Source: [Eubacterium] siraeum (lineage in GTDB: Bacteria; Bacillota; Clostridia; Oscillospirales; Ruminococcaceae). From it: 64,000 bases of DNA. The stretch is taken from positions 2,232,001 to 2,296,000 of the forward strand of contig CP102281.1 in assembly GCA_025150425.1 (NCBI GenBank), read 5' to 3'. The notes below the pieces were generated by a model that worked only from the letters and a program-made list of their open reading frames with translations, was not told the DNA's origin and ran no database searches. Positions 34,894 through 43,820 of the stretch are shown here, in pieces. A program made the position numbers and the translations under genes. The stretch's first letter is position 1. Every line of letters starts with the position of its first letter.

Positions 34894-35685
34894 CTATACT
34901 CCGGTAGTCTTTTCTTTCAGCTTTATCATTGCTTTACGAGGTATAAATCCGAGTAAAATCGGTTTCAAGGCATAAAAGAATCCGGCGGGCATAAGGCCGA
35001 GCCTTTTGAAGCCCTCTGTTCTCACTTTGAATTCATCGCACCTCATTGAAAACGAAACACGTCTTGTTGATCTATCGTAATGGAATCTGTACAGCTTCTC
35101 GGGCAGATTTGCGGACTTGAAGCCGTCTGCACAAAGTCTCATAAATAAATCGTAATCTTCGTATTTGCGGTTTTTGCCGAGCGTTCTGTAACGCTCTTTA
35201 TCGAAAACCTCACGTCTGAACATCATACTGCCGTGAATAAACGGCGAATTGAACAGAAAGCTCCTCTTGTCAACGGTTTGCGGCATTATACGCTCGCCGT
35301 ATACGCCTTCGCCCTGCGAATAAAGTTCGCAATCTGTTCCGATGAAATAAGTATCGCTGTGATTTTCAAGGTACCCGATTTGTTTTTCAAACCTTCCCGA
35401 AAGGCTGATGTCGTCATCGTCCTGCCTTGCGATATATTTTCCGCCCGCAACGTCAATACAGGCATTCAGAGCCGCCGCAAGTCCTTTGTTTTCCTTGAAA
35501 GAAATCAGCTTCAAACGGCTGTCTTTGATACCGTCAAGTATTTTTCTTATGTTGTTTTCAGACCCGTCATCACATATTATAAGCTCAATATCGGATACCG
35601 ATTGTGACAAGACCGAGCCGACAGCACTTAAGAGCATATCGGGATCGCTGTTATGCACTCCCATTATTACTGATATTAACGGCAT
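34894..35685 (-). CDS. glycosyltransferase family 2
   Basis: 263 residues from ATG 35685 (MPLISVIMGVHN), behind GGGAGAG. GT-A features: ISVIMGVHNSDPDMLLSAVGSVLSQS, IICDDGSENN, ARQDDDDISLSGRFEKQ (DxD-like), GSMMFRREVF. Adds a sugar to a surface glycan or lipid-linked intermediate. Start overlaps the previous gene's end by 10 bp. Confidence 0.87.
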   Translation of the reverse strand: MPLISVIMGVHNSDPDMLLSAVGSVLSQSVSDIELIICDDGSENNIRKILDGIKDSRLKLISFKENKGLAAALNACIDVAGGKYIARQDDDDISLSGRFEKQIGYLENHSDTYFIGTDCELYSQGEGVYGERIMPQTVDKRSFLFNSPFIHGSMMFRREVFDKERYRTLGKNRKYEDYDLFMRLCADGFKSANLPEKLYRFHYDRSTRRVSFSMRCDEFKVRTEGFKRLGLMPAGFFYALKPILLGFIPRKAMIKLKEKTTGV

Positions 35686-37022
35686 AATTTTCTTCTCTCC
35701 CTGAGCAGTCTTAGCCTTTCCCACTCCCGCACGCTGAGCCTGTAAACCCAAGCAGGCTTACAACCTGTCAGCACAATACTGCCATACAGCCAGTAAATAT
35801 ATTTATCGGGATAAATGCTTTTTCCTTTTTTCTTTCTGATAATTCTGACAGGCAGAAGAATATTCGAAATACTGCCTTTACAGTTTCCCGCAAGGCGCTG
35901 AATTTTTGCTTCGGTCACATCATCGCTGAACGGGAACGCTCCCAGAATTTCTGCCTCCTGTTTGTCGGGCTTGTACATAAGAGCCTTGAGAAGTCGGGCG
36001 GATATATCTCTCATTTTGCATATCGGGGTATAATTTTCATTTTCACACGCATATTCCGTAAATCCGACGGCTGTTTTCGTCTGTATTTCTGCCATTTTTA
36101 CCATTTCTGCGTTTGCGTCCGACAACACGGGAATGATTTTTCCGTCACATTCCCTGTACCCTGTAGTCATACCATGCGGCGCACTGCAAAAGCACTCAAA
36201 CAGATTATTGCAGAAGGTCGGCACATATTTATATGCATCGGTCACGTCGAACAGGAACGCCTTATAATTATCGTCCTCACGTCTGTAAAGTCCGAAATAA
36301 TATCCGATAATATTATCGTCCGTCCTTTCCTTTACAAGCGCTGTCAGCGTTTTCTGCACAGTACCCATCCAACCGCTGTCAACAACGGCGATTTTTCCTT
36401 TTTCGAACAGACCGCTTTGTTCAAAATATTTCATTATATTATGATAATTGTTTTCGGAATTATTTTTTATTTTGTAAAGCAAAGCGGAATCGTTTTTTAT
36501 TTTCTCACAAAATGCGGAATATTCGCTGTCTCTGAGGTCTTTATTTTCGTCTTCAAAAAAACCGATTTTTTCGTAAACCTCTGCACGTTGACGATTATCC
36601 AGCCCTGCCCTCTTTAAAAAATTCTTTGCGCTCTTTAATGTATAGCCTGTAAATAAACCTGCGTTTTCGAAGTCCTCCGCCGTTTCACACTTGTAATAAA
36701 GCGCATTGCGGAGCGAATAGCGTGAAACATAAAGATAGCTCGTCTGTATTTTGAGTTTCTTTCTTTCTATTATTATATCCGCTATCTGTTTTAAAATATA
36801 TCCGTCACGGGAAAGGAAAAATATTCTGTTTATATTATTCTTTTTTGCGCTGTCAAGAATGTAGCTGACATAGCAAAACAGCACAGGTGCGGTAACGTAT
36901 GCCGTGACCTGTGCCGGAATATTATTCTGCAAGTCTTCATTCATATCATTTGCTGTCTTATCTGCCGCATCAAGAAGTGACGGACAGCAGGATAACAGCC
37001 TTCTGTATTTATCTGTTTTCAC
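35676..37022 (-). CDS. HAD-like protein of polysaccharide loci (COG5610-like)
   Basis: 448 residues if the GTG at 37020-37022 is used; this choice rests on tight overlap with the preceding gene (14 bp) and GGAAG upstream. The motif NRIFFLSRDGYILKQIADII near residue 85 resembles the D-x-D-type HAD start seen in predicted hydrolases of capsule clusters (aspartates partly replaced: SRDG). Later FEQSGLFEKGKIAVVDSGWMGTVQKTL is also typical. Role in glycan assembly unknown. Family call is from memory of pattern, so moderate confidence. Confidence 0.6.
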   Translation of the reverse strand: MKTDKYRRLLSCCPSLLDAADKTANDMNEDLQNNIPAQVTAYVTAPVLFCYVSYILDSAKKNNINRIFFLSRDGYILKQIADIIIERKKLKIQTSYLYVSRYSLRNALYYKCETAEDFENAGLFTGYTLKSAKNFLKRAGLDNRQRAEVYEKIGFFEDENKDLRDSEYSAFCEKIKNDSALLYKIKNNSENNYHNIMKYFEQSGLFEKGKIAVVDSGWMGTVQKTLTALVKERTDDNIIGYYFGLYRREDDNYKAFLFDVTDAYKYVPTFCNNLFECFCSAPHGMTTGYRECDGKIIPVLSDANAEMVKMAEIQTKTAVGFTEYACENENYTPICKMRDISARLLKALMYKPDKQEAEILGAFPFSDDVTEAKIQRLAGNCKGSISNILLPVRIIRKKKGKSIYPDKYIYWLYGSIVLTGCKPAWVYRLSVREWERLRLLRERRKLCR

Positions 37023-38187
37023 CCGACAACACTTCCGTTTCAGTTTCTGACGTTGGTATATCAACGTATTTTCCGTAAATCTCAGCCATTTCGGCAAGCG
37101 AATTTTCGATTCCGTATTTATCGGCGCAGGAATATCCGTTTCTGCCGAGCTTTTTGCATAACTCCCCGTCCGAGCTTAGCAGACGCACCGCATTAATGAA
37201 CTGCGACACATTGTTGCACTCGCATACAATCGCATTTTCGCCGTTTACCGCATATTCTCTCGTTCCTCTGTTATCCGAAACGATGAGTGGAAGACCTGCT
37301 CCCATAGCCTCGATAGCCGCAAGTCCGAGTCCCTCACGGTAGCTTGGGAAAATAAACGCATCCGCACCATGCAGAAGCTCCTTTGCGTCATAACGGTATC
37401 CTGCGAATATGATCCTGTCGGTGCAGCCAAGCTCCTTTACAAGATCTCTGCACTTATCCATACTTTTGCCCGTGCCACAGATAAGCATATATACGCCCTT
37501 GTTGGCGGCAATCGCAGTTATAGAGCATTCAACATTCTTGTTCTCGTTGATTTCCGAGTTTGACATAACGAGAAATGCGTCGTGCGGTATTCCGAATTCA
37601 TCTCTGATGTCTTCTCTTGTACGGGTAGAATTTCTGACACGGCTTAAATCAATGCCGATACCGGAAATTTTATAAGCATCGCATTTTTTGTTGCGGCACA
37701 TTTTCTTTGCCGCAAGATAGTCCTCTTCATTTATCGTGATAATTCCGTCGGTGTAACGAATCATAGCCTTTTCTACGCTATAGTACAAACGGCTTATCTT
37801 AGGTGCGCCCTTATAGAAATGAAAGCCGTGAGCGGTATAAAGCACCTTTGTGTTATGCTTTTTTCTTGCATTCCTGAAAGCAAAACGTGCGATAGCCGCC
37901 GCCACGGGAGTATGGCAATGCACAAGCTCGTACTCGTTTTCTTCTATCAGCTTGCGTAATTCCTTATATGAGCGGAAATTCTGCGTAGCAAACGGCGAAC
38001 GGTAAAAGGGCACTATGTAATATTCATCGCAATAGGGTATATGTCTTGCCTCTTCCGGTTCAAAGTCATCGCCTGCGCATACATGAACCTTGTATCCGTG
38101 TTCCTTGAACCACTTCATATACGGCAGATGGAACTGTATAATATGCTTTTTGGTAACAGACGCAACAAACAATACGGTCTTACTCAT
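37009..38187 (-). CDS. glycosyltransferase family 4 (GT-B fold)
   Basis: 392 residues. N-terminal VLFVASVTKKHIIQFHLPYMKWFKEHG and VHCHTPVAAAIARFA match GT4 N-domains; the C-terminal EX7E element is visible as FPSYREGLGLAAIEAMGAGLP. Similar enzymes transfer Gal, Glc or GalNAc to undecaprenyl-linked sugars. First gene of the GT unit; the exporter genes follow after a terminator. Confidence 0.88.
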   Translation of the reverse strand: MSKTVLFVASVTKKHIIQFHLPYMKWFKEHGYKVHVCAGDDFEPEEARHIPYCDEYYIVPFYRSPFATQNFRSYKELRKLIEENEYELVHCHTPVAAAIARFAFRNARKKHNTKVLYTAHGFHFYKGAPKISRLYYSVEKAMIRYTDGIITINEEDYLAAKKMCRNKKCDAYKISGIGIDLSRVRNSTRTREDIRDEFGIPHDAFLVMSNSEINENKNVECSITAIAANKGVYMLICGTGKSMDKCRDLVKELGCTDRIIFAGYRYDAKELLHGADAFIFPSYREGLGLAAIEAMGAGLPLIVSDNRGTREYAVNGENAIVCECNNVSQFINAVRLLSSDGELCKKLGRNGYSCADKYGIENSLAEMAEIYGKYVDIPTSETETEVLSGENR

Positions 38188-38335
38188 AAATACAGCCCCC
38201 TATCTGAAAAATAAATAAAAACCGAAATACAGCTATTCAATCATACATACTGCTTTTATTTTACTATATCATCAGGCAAAAGTCAATATTATTTGGGAGA
38301 AATGCACTATGTGAGCAGAAATTGATCATATTATG

Positions 38336-38407
38336 CAAAAAAAGCAGGTGCTTATTGTGCCTGCTGTCATTCGGCAGACGAAATCCCCGACAGCCGTACT
38401 GTCGGGG
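38336..38407 (-). terminator. double hairpin terminator after pflA
   Basis: Two hairpins read on the minus strand: CCCCGACAG / CTGTCGGGG (38385-38407), then AGCAGG / CCTGCT (38343-38365) followed by seven or more T residues. Confidence 0.8.
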
Positions 38408-38418
38408 ACACAAATTAT

Positions 38419-39132
38419 TCAGAATACAAATTTATCAAGACCGGGTTTAAGCTTCTCGATGACATCCTGAGAAGTTTCGGGATATATATCAAACGGGAAC
38501 TCGATGCCCATATCGTCGTATTTCGTCTTACACAGCTTTCTGAACGGGAGAAGCTCCGCAAAAGTGACATTTTCGTGCTTATTTGCTATATCATTAAGCC
38601 TTTTGATATTCGTATCATCGTCATTTACGCCGCATACCGTCACCTGTCTTATCCACGTTTCTACGTTCATTTCGGTCAGCTTGTCAAGAAATTTCAGCGG
38701 TGCGTCAAGGGAGCAACCGATATACTTCCTGTAGTCCTCGTCATTTGTCATCTTTATGTCAAGCATACAAAGGTCGGTGACCTTGAGAAGCTCCGTAACG
38801 TCATCGTTCATTATACAGCCCGATGTATCAAGACAGGTGTTTATACCCTGCCTTTTACATTCCTTAAAAAGCTCGGTTACGAATTTTGCCTGCATAAGCG
38901 GCTCTCCGCCGGATACCGTGATACCGCCGTTCTTGCCGAAATAATTACGGCATCTCAGCACCTTTTGCATTACATCTTTGACGGTGGCTGTTTTTCCGCC
39001 GCTTGCATCTCTTGTTTCGGGATTGTGACAGTATCCGCAACGGAGCGGACACCCCTGCAGGAACAATACAAACCGCACTCCCGGACCGTCAAGCGTGCCG
39101 AGCGTCTGTATTGCACTGTATCTGCACTCCAT
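38419..39132 (-). CDS. pflA: pyruvate formate-lyase activating enzyme (radical SAM)
   Basis: 237 residues. Radical-SAM cluster motif CPLRCGYCHNPET near residue 30, GGEPLMQ and DTSGC. It generates the glycyl radical on PFL under anaerobic conditions. Starts one base after the pflB stop, so the two are co-translated. Confidence 0.95.
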   Translation of the reverse strand: MECRYSAIQTLGTLDGPGVRFVLFLQGCPLRCGYCHNPETRDASGGKTATVKDVMQKVLRCRNYFGKNGGITVSGGEPLMQAKFVTELFKECKRQGINTCLDTSGCIMNDDVTELLKVTDLCMLDIKMTNDEDYRKYIGCSLDAPLKFLDKLTEMNVETWIRQVTVCGVNDDDTNIKRLNDIANKHENVTFAELLPFRKLCKTKYDDMGIEFPFDIYPETSQDVIEKLKPGLDKFVF

Positions 39133-39133
39133 A

Positions 39134-41392
39134 TTACATCACCGTGTGGAACGTTCTGCTGATGACCTCTCTCTGCTGTTCCTTTGTCAGCTTGTGGAAG
39201 TTGACAGCATAGCCTGATACACGGATGGTAAGATTGGGATAAGCCTCAGGATTTTCATACGCCTCAATAAGCATCTCCTTGTTGAGAACATTTACGTTGA
39301 GGTGATGCGCATAATTTGAGAAGTAACCGTCAAGTACGGCAACAAGGTTTTCCACTCTCTGCTCGTCTGTCTTTCCGAGCGCATCGGGAACTATAGAGAA
39401 TGTATTTGAAATACCGTCACGGCAGTAATCGTACTGGAGCTTTGAAACCGAGTTCAGCGATGCGATAGCACCGTTTGTTTCACGGTTGTGCATCGGATTT
39501 GCGCCGGGTGCGAAAGGCTCGCCCTTCTTTCTGCCGTCGGGGGTTGAGCCTGTTTTCTTGCCGTATACTACGTTTGATGTGATTGTAAGTGCCGAAAGGG
39601 TATGACGTGCGTTTCTGTAGGTCGGGTTCTTGCGAAGCTCTGTTGACACTCTCTGGATAATGTTCTGAGCTATTTTATCAACTCTGTTGTCGTCATTGCC
39701 GAACTTCGGGAAGTCGCCATTTGTATCAAAGTCAATTATATAACCGTTTTCGTCACGGATAGGCTTTACATCGGCATATTTTATGGCACTGAGCGAGTCA
39801 GCCATTACAGACAGTCCCGCAATGCCGAATGCCATCATTCTGTCAACGTCTGTATCGTGCAGAGCCATCTGCGTCTTTTCGTAAGCGTACTTGTCGTGCA
39901 TATAGTGGATAACGTTCATCGTATTCACATACAGCTTGCACAGCCACTCACGGTAAATATCAAGTCTGCCTCTTACCTCGTAATAGTCAAGCTTGTCGCC
40001 CTGTAAAGGCTCCATCTGAGGACCTATCTTCATTCCCGTAACATTATCATAGCCGCCGTTTATGGCGAGGAGCAGGAGTTTGGGAAGGTTGAATCTTGCA
40101 CCGAAGAACTGCATCTGCTTGCCGACCTTCATAGCCGATACACAGCAGGCGATAGCGTAATCATCGCCGTATTCCATACGCATAAGGTCGTCATTTTCGT
40201 ACTGTATCGAATCTGTATCGACGGACAGCTTTGCACAGAACTTCTTGAAAGGTTCGGGAAGTCTTTCAGACCACAGTATAGTAAGGTTCGGCTCGGGTGA
40301 AGAACCGAGGTTATAAAGGGTGTTCAGCATTCTGTAGCTGCCCTTCGTAACCAGAGGTACACCGCTGTTGTTCACACCGCCGACGCTTTCTGTTATCCAC
40401 ATCGGGTCGCCGCCGAAAAGCTCGTTATATTCGGGAGTACGCAGATGTCTTGCACTGCGCAGCTTCATTACGAAATCGTCTATAAGCTCCTGCGCCTGCT
40501 CTTCTGTAAGAATGCCTCTTTTCATATCACGCTCAACGTAAATATCAAAGAAGGTCGATGTTCTGCCGAGCGACATTGCCGCACCGTTCTGCTCCTTGAT
40601 GGACGCAAGATAAGCAAAGTATGTCCACTGGATAGCTTCTCTTGTATTCTTTGCGGGCATGCTGATGTCATAGCCGTACATAGCCGCCATTTCCTTCATC
40701 TTCTTCAGGAAGTTTATCTGCTGGAAAAGCTCCTCGGAAAGACGGATCGTATCTACGTCCATTATGTTTTCTCCGACCTTTTTCTTGTCAAGCTGTTTCT
40801 GCTCTATAAGATAGTCGACACCGTAAAGCGCTACCCTGCGGTAGTCGCCGATTATTCTTCCTCTGCCGTATGCATCGGGCAGACCTGTGATTATGCCTAT
40901 ATGACGTGCAAGCTTCATCTCGTCTGTATAAACTCTGAACACGCCGTCATTATGCGTTGTACGGTACTCGAAGTGTTCTTCAACGCTCTGCGACAGCTTG
41001 TAGCCGTAAGCCTCACACGCACCTCTTGCCATTCTGATACCGCCGAAAGGATTTACACCTCTGCGAAGCGGAGCGTCTGTCTGATAGCCAACGATAAGCT
41101 CGTTTTCCTTGTCAAGATATGCCGCAGGATAATTGCAGAGAGATGATACCACCTCTGTGTTTATATCCAGTACACCGCCGTTTTCACGCTCTTTTTTGAA
41201 AAGCTCTCCAAGCTTTGCGTTAAGCGCTTTTGTGCGCTCGGTAGGACCGCATAAGAACTCCGGTCCGCCTGAGTAAGGCGTGAAGTTTGTCATTATAAAG
41301 TCACGGGTATTAATACCCTCCTGCCATTCACCGGGCTTGAATCCGTCCCAGTAATCCTTGAAGCGAACGCTGAGGTCAGTTGTGTTTCCCAT
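39134..41392 (-). CDS. pflB: formate acetyltransferase (pyruvate formate-lyase)
   Basis: 752 residues from ATG 41392 ([15 protein letters not shown]); a longer frame reaches into the riboswitch terminator and is not used. Active-site Cys pair in [10 protein letters not shown], and the glycyl radical loop RVSGYAVNF near the C-terminus. Converts pyruvate and CoA to acetyl-CoA and formate, the main pyruvate route in many gut anaerobes. Transcribed with pflA under a ZTP riboswitch, which ties formate production to the one-carbon pool. Confidence 0.96.
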   Translation of the reverse strand: MGNTTDLSVRFKDYWDGFKPGEWQEGINTRDFIMTNFTPYSGGPEFLCGPTERTKALNAKLGELFKKERENGGVLDINTEVVSSLCNYPAAYLDKENELIVGYQTDAPLRRGVNPFGGIRMARGACEAYGYKLSQSVEEHFEYRTTHNDGVFRVYTDEMKLARHIGIITGLPDAYGRGRIIGDYRRVALYGVDYLIEQKQLDKKKVGENIMDVDTIRLSEELFQQINFLKKMKEMAAMYGYDISMPAKNTREAIQWTYFAYLASIKEQNGAAMSLGRTSTFFDIYVERDMKRGILTEEQAQELIDDFVMKLRSARHLRTPEYNELFGGDPMWITESVGGVNNSGVPLVTKGSYRMLNTLYNLGSSPEPNLTILWSERLPEPFKKFCAKLSVDTDSIQYENDDLMRMEYGDDYAIACCVSAMKVGKQMQFFGARFNLPKLLLLAINGGYDNVTGMKIGPQMEPLQGDKLDYYEVRGRLDIYREWLCKLYVNTMNVIHYMHDKYAYEKTQMALHDTDVDRMMAFGIAGLSVMADSLSAIKYADVKPIRDENGYIIDFDTNGDFPKFGNDDNRVDKIAQNIIQRVSTELRKNPTYRNARHTLSALTITSNVVYGKKTGSTPDGRKKGEPFAPGANPMHNRETNGAIASLNSVSKLQYDYCRDGISNTFSIVPDALGKTDEQRVENLVAVLDGYFSNYAHHLNVNVLNKEMLIEAYENPEAYPNLTIRVSGYAVNFHKLTKEQQREVISRTFHTVM

Positions 41393-41465
41393 AATTTTAC
41401 CTTTCCTTCCTGCGAATAATCGCAATACACGTTTGCTGCTTTTCAGCGGAATATTTTTCCGTATA

Positions 41466-41495
41466 CAAAACAAAAAGCAGCCCTATTCGGACTGC
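41466..41495 (-). terminator. expression-platform terminator of the ZTP riboswitch
   Basis: Minus strand: GCAGTCC / GGGCTGC with a GAATA loop, then TTTTTGTTTTGT. The 5' arm overlaps the last bases of the aptamer motif CTGGGCAG, so ligand-stabilised P3 would prevent it from forming. Confidence 0.85.
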
Positions 41496-41590
41496 CCAGA
41501 CGGTCGGCATAAGGTGTCCGCTTGATTCGGCGGGCAGGCAGTTACAGCACCCGTGTTGATTCACGGTTATCCGTCAGCAGTAACTGCCGT
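41492..41590 (-). promoter_or_regulatory. ZTP (pfl motif) riboswitch aptamer
   Basis: Read on the minus strand: P1 GGCAGTTAC / GTAACTGCC (41580-41588 with 41537-41545), a small hairpin CCGTG-AATCAA-CACGG inside it, flanked by CTGACGG-type and GGGTGCTG internal-loop sequences, a variable linker with its own CCGC/GCGG stem, then the near-invariant 3' element GCCGACCGTCTGGGCAG (41492-41508). This is the published pfl motif that senses ZTP/ZMP, a sign of 10-formyl-tetrahydrofolate shortage. Position directly upstream of pflB is the arrangement for which the motif was named. Confidence 0.88.
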
Positions 41591-41603
41591 TTCCTATGGT
41601 TTG

Positions 41604-41632
41604 AGTATAGCACAGCTATATGTTTTTGTCAA
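41604..41632 (-). promoter_or_regulatory. promoter of the pflBA transcript
   Basis: Minus strand: -35 TTGACA (41627-41632), 17-bp spacer, -10 TATACT (41604-41609). Transcription would start a few bases before the aptamer P1, giving a leader of about 200 nt. Confidence 0.85.
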
Positions 41633-41697
41633 TAGCGGAAATGTAAAATTTATATAACAGTTTTTACCGTAACGCAATGCATAATTGCCTGCTGTAT

Positions 41698-41735
41698 ACA
41701 AAAAATCCGCCCCGGACAATGCACCGGAGCGGAAA
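41698..41735 (-). terminator. terminator after the ACT-domain gene
   Basis: Minus strand CCGCTCCGG / CCGGGGCGG (one G-T pair) followed by ATTTTTTG. Confidence 0.85.
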
Positions 41736-41751
41736 ATATTCTGCTTGTCGC

Positions 41752-42180
41752 TTACTTGCAGAGGTCTTTCTTTTCGATAAGAGTTACACCGTTGTCGATA
41801 AGCACCTTAGATGCCTTCTCAACATCTTCGACACGGATAACGATATCCGCTCTGCCTGCAACCTTACCCATTACGGAGTACATATACTCAACGTTTATTC
41901 CACAGGCATTTATCTTGCCCATAACGTTATATAACGCTCCCGAAACATCGGGGATAGTGAATGCGATGACCTTTGTAACAGCCGCTGTACAGCCGTCAGC
42001 CTTCAGTGCCTCAAGTGCCTTGTCGGTATCATCTACTATCATACGCAGTATGCCGAAGTCCGCCGTATCCGCAATAGTCATTGCTCTTATGTCGATGCCT
42101 GCCTTATTGAGCACCTCCATAATACCTGCAAGTCTGCCTTTTTTGTTTTCAACGAAAACCGAAATCTGATCAATATACAT
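41752..42180 (-). CDS. tandem ACT-domain protein
   Basis: 142 residues with two ACT modules: residues 1-65 (YIDQISVFVENKKGRLAGIMEVLNKAGIDIRAM) and 70-140 (VIAFTIPDVSGALYNVMGKINACGINVEYMYSV). ACT domains bind amino acids; this two-ACT type regularly follows phenylacetate-CoA ligase in clostridia, where it may sense aromatic amino acids. 17 bp after paaK. Confidence 0.88.
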   Translation of the reverse strand: MYIDQISVFVENKKGRLAGIMEVLNKAGIDIRAMTIADTADFGILRMIVDDTDKALEALKADGCTAAVTKVIAFTIPDVSGALYNVMGKINACGINVEYMYSVMGKVAGRADIVIRVEDVEKASKVLIDNGVTLIEKKDLCK

Positions 42181-42197
42181 ACTGTACCTCCTCCAAA

Positions 42198-43520
42198 TTA
42201 TTTCTTTTCAAACTTGTTCTTTATAGCCCTGTTATCCTGAACTCTTACAGCCTTGCCCATTGAGCGTGCAAGGGTCTTTGGTTCAAGCAGCTTTACATTG
42301 ATTCCTACGCCGATAGCGGAATCTATCGCCGTTTTTACCCTTTTTGTGTAGTTTTCAAGCGTCTTTACACCGTCACCAAACATATCCGGACGGGTTTCAA
42401 GCTGAATTTCAAGGGTATCAAGATTATTCACTCTGTCAACGACCAGCATGTAGTTCGTAGCCTTTTCGTCAACCGACAACAGCGCCGATTCAATCTGTGA
42501 CGGGAATACATTAACACCTCTGATGATAAGCATATCGTCTGTTCTGCCCTGGGGCTTCAGCATTCTCACATGCGTCCTTCCGCACTCGCACTTATCATAG
42601 ATAAGAGTAGCTATATCTCTTGTCCTGTATCTGATAAGAGGCAGTGCCTCCTTTGTTATACAGGTAAATACAAGCTCGCCCTGCTGACCTGCGGGTAATA
42701 CCTCAAGCGTATCGGGGTCGATGACCTCTGCTATGAAGTGATCCTCGCAGATGTGCATACCGCATTTATACTGACATTCGGCAGACACGCTGGGACCCAT
42801 TACTTCCGACAGTCCATAGATGTCGTAGGCATTGATTCCGAGTCCGTCCTCTATCTGCTTTCTCATCTCGTCTGTCCACGGCTCTGCGCCGAACAGACCT
42901 GCCTTGAGATTGAAATCCTCTTTTTTGAAGCCCTTTTCGTGCATAAGCTCTATAAGGCTTATTGCGTATGAAGGGGTCATACAGATTATAGAAGTACCGA
43001 AATCCCTGAACATTTCAAGCTGACGCAGGCTGTTTCCTGCCGATGCGGGAATAACGGTAGCACCGAGCTTTTCTGTTCCGTAGTGCATACCAAGACCGCC
43101 TGTGAATAATCCGTAACCGTAGCAGACCTGAACATAATCGTCCTTTGTTCCGCCGATATTGGTAAGCGCTCTTGCGGCGCATTCAGCCCACACCTCAATA
43201 TCATGAGCCGTATAGCCGACAACTGTCTGCTTGCCTGTTGTACCCGATGATGCGTGTATTCTTACGACCTCTGAGCTTGGTACGGCAAACATACCGTAGG
43301 GGTAATTGTTTCTGAGGTCCTGCTTTGTCGTAAAAGGCAGCTTTGACAAATCTGCGATAGATTTTATATCCTCGGGTCTTACTCCTGCCTCGTCCATCTT
43401 CTTACGATAAGGTGCAACATTTTCATATACACGTCTTATTGTGCGTGAAAGTCTGTAGGATTGTAACGCCTCTATCTCGCTTCTCGGCGCACATTCGATT
43501 TCTTTGTTCCAGTAATTCAT
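42198..43520 (-). CDS. paaK: phenylacetate--CoA ligase
   Basis: 440 residues. AMP-forming motif ASSGTTGKQTVVGYT, plus YGLSEVMGPSV and RTRDIATL and a C-terminal lysine-bearing lobe (MGKAVRVQDN). Activates phenylacetate or another aryl acid to its CoA thioester. No aerobic paa pathway is nearby; in anaerobes the enzyme usually works with indolepyruvate-type oxidoreductases in aromatic amino acid metabolism. Own consensus-like promoter. Confidence 0.9.
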   Translation of the reverse strand: MNYWNKEIECAPRSEIEALQSYRLSRTIRRVYENVAPYRKKMDEAGVRPEDIKSIADLSKLPFTTKQDLRNNYPYGMFAVPSSEVVRIHASSGTTGKQTVVGYTAHDIEVWAECAARALTNIGGTKDDYVQVCYGYGLFTGGLGMHYGTEKLGATVIPASAGNSLRQLEMFRDFGTSIICMTPSYAISLIELMHEKGFKKEDFNLKAGLFGAEPWTDEMRKQIEDGLGINAYDIYGLSEVMGPSVSAECQYKCGMHICEDHFIAEVIDPDTLEVLPAGQQGELVFTCITKEALPLIRYRTRDIATLIYDKCECGRTHVRMLKPQGRTDDMLIIRGVNVFPSQIESALLSVDEKATNYMLVVDRVNNLDTLEIQLETRPDMFGDGVKTLENYTKRVKTAIDSAIGVGINVKLLEPKTLARSMGKAVRVQDNRAIKNKFEKK

Positions 43521-43591
43521 TTGTCTGCTCCTGTTTTATGTAATATGCAATTTTAAGACAGCAAAACGTTATTCTGCTGTTTATACTATTG

Positions 43592-43620
43592 ATTTTATCA
43601 CAATTGCATATCAAAGTCAA
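43592..43620 (-). promoter_or_regulatory. promoter for paaK-ACT
   Basis: Minus strand: -35 TTGACT (43615-43620), 17-bp spacer, -10 TAAAAT (43592-43597). The rest of the 43521-43820 gap shows no further gene. Confidence 0.75.
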
Positions 43621-43820
43621 TTAAATATCGTGTTTTTTGTGCATAGTTCATCAAAACGCAGTTTACACCTATGCACTTTGACAAATATCAGAGCAGGCAG
43701 GGCTAAGGTTTGTTTAAGGTTGCATATGTATCATATTAAAAACGGAGATGCTGATGTTGCAAACCTGCGTTTCAAAGGATATAATAAATATGACGGAAGA
43801 ACAGAAACGGAGAATATACA

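Noticed and set aside
12868-38187. Prophage or genomic island
   Set aside because: A tRNA gene is present, but no integrase, direct attachment repeats, phage genes or transposases were found around it.
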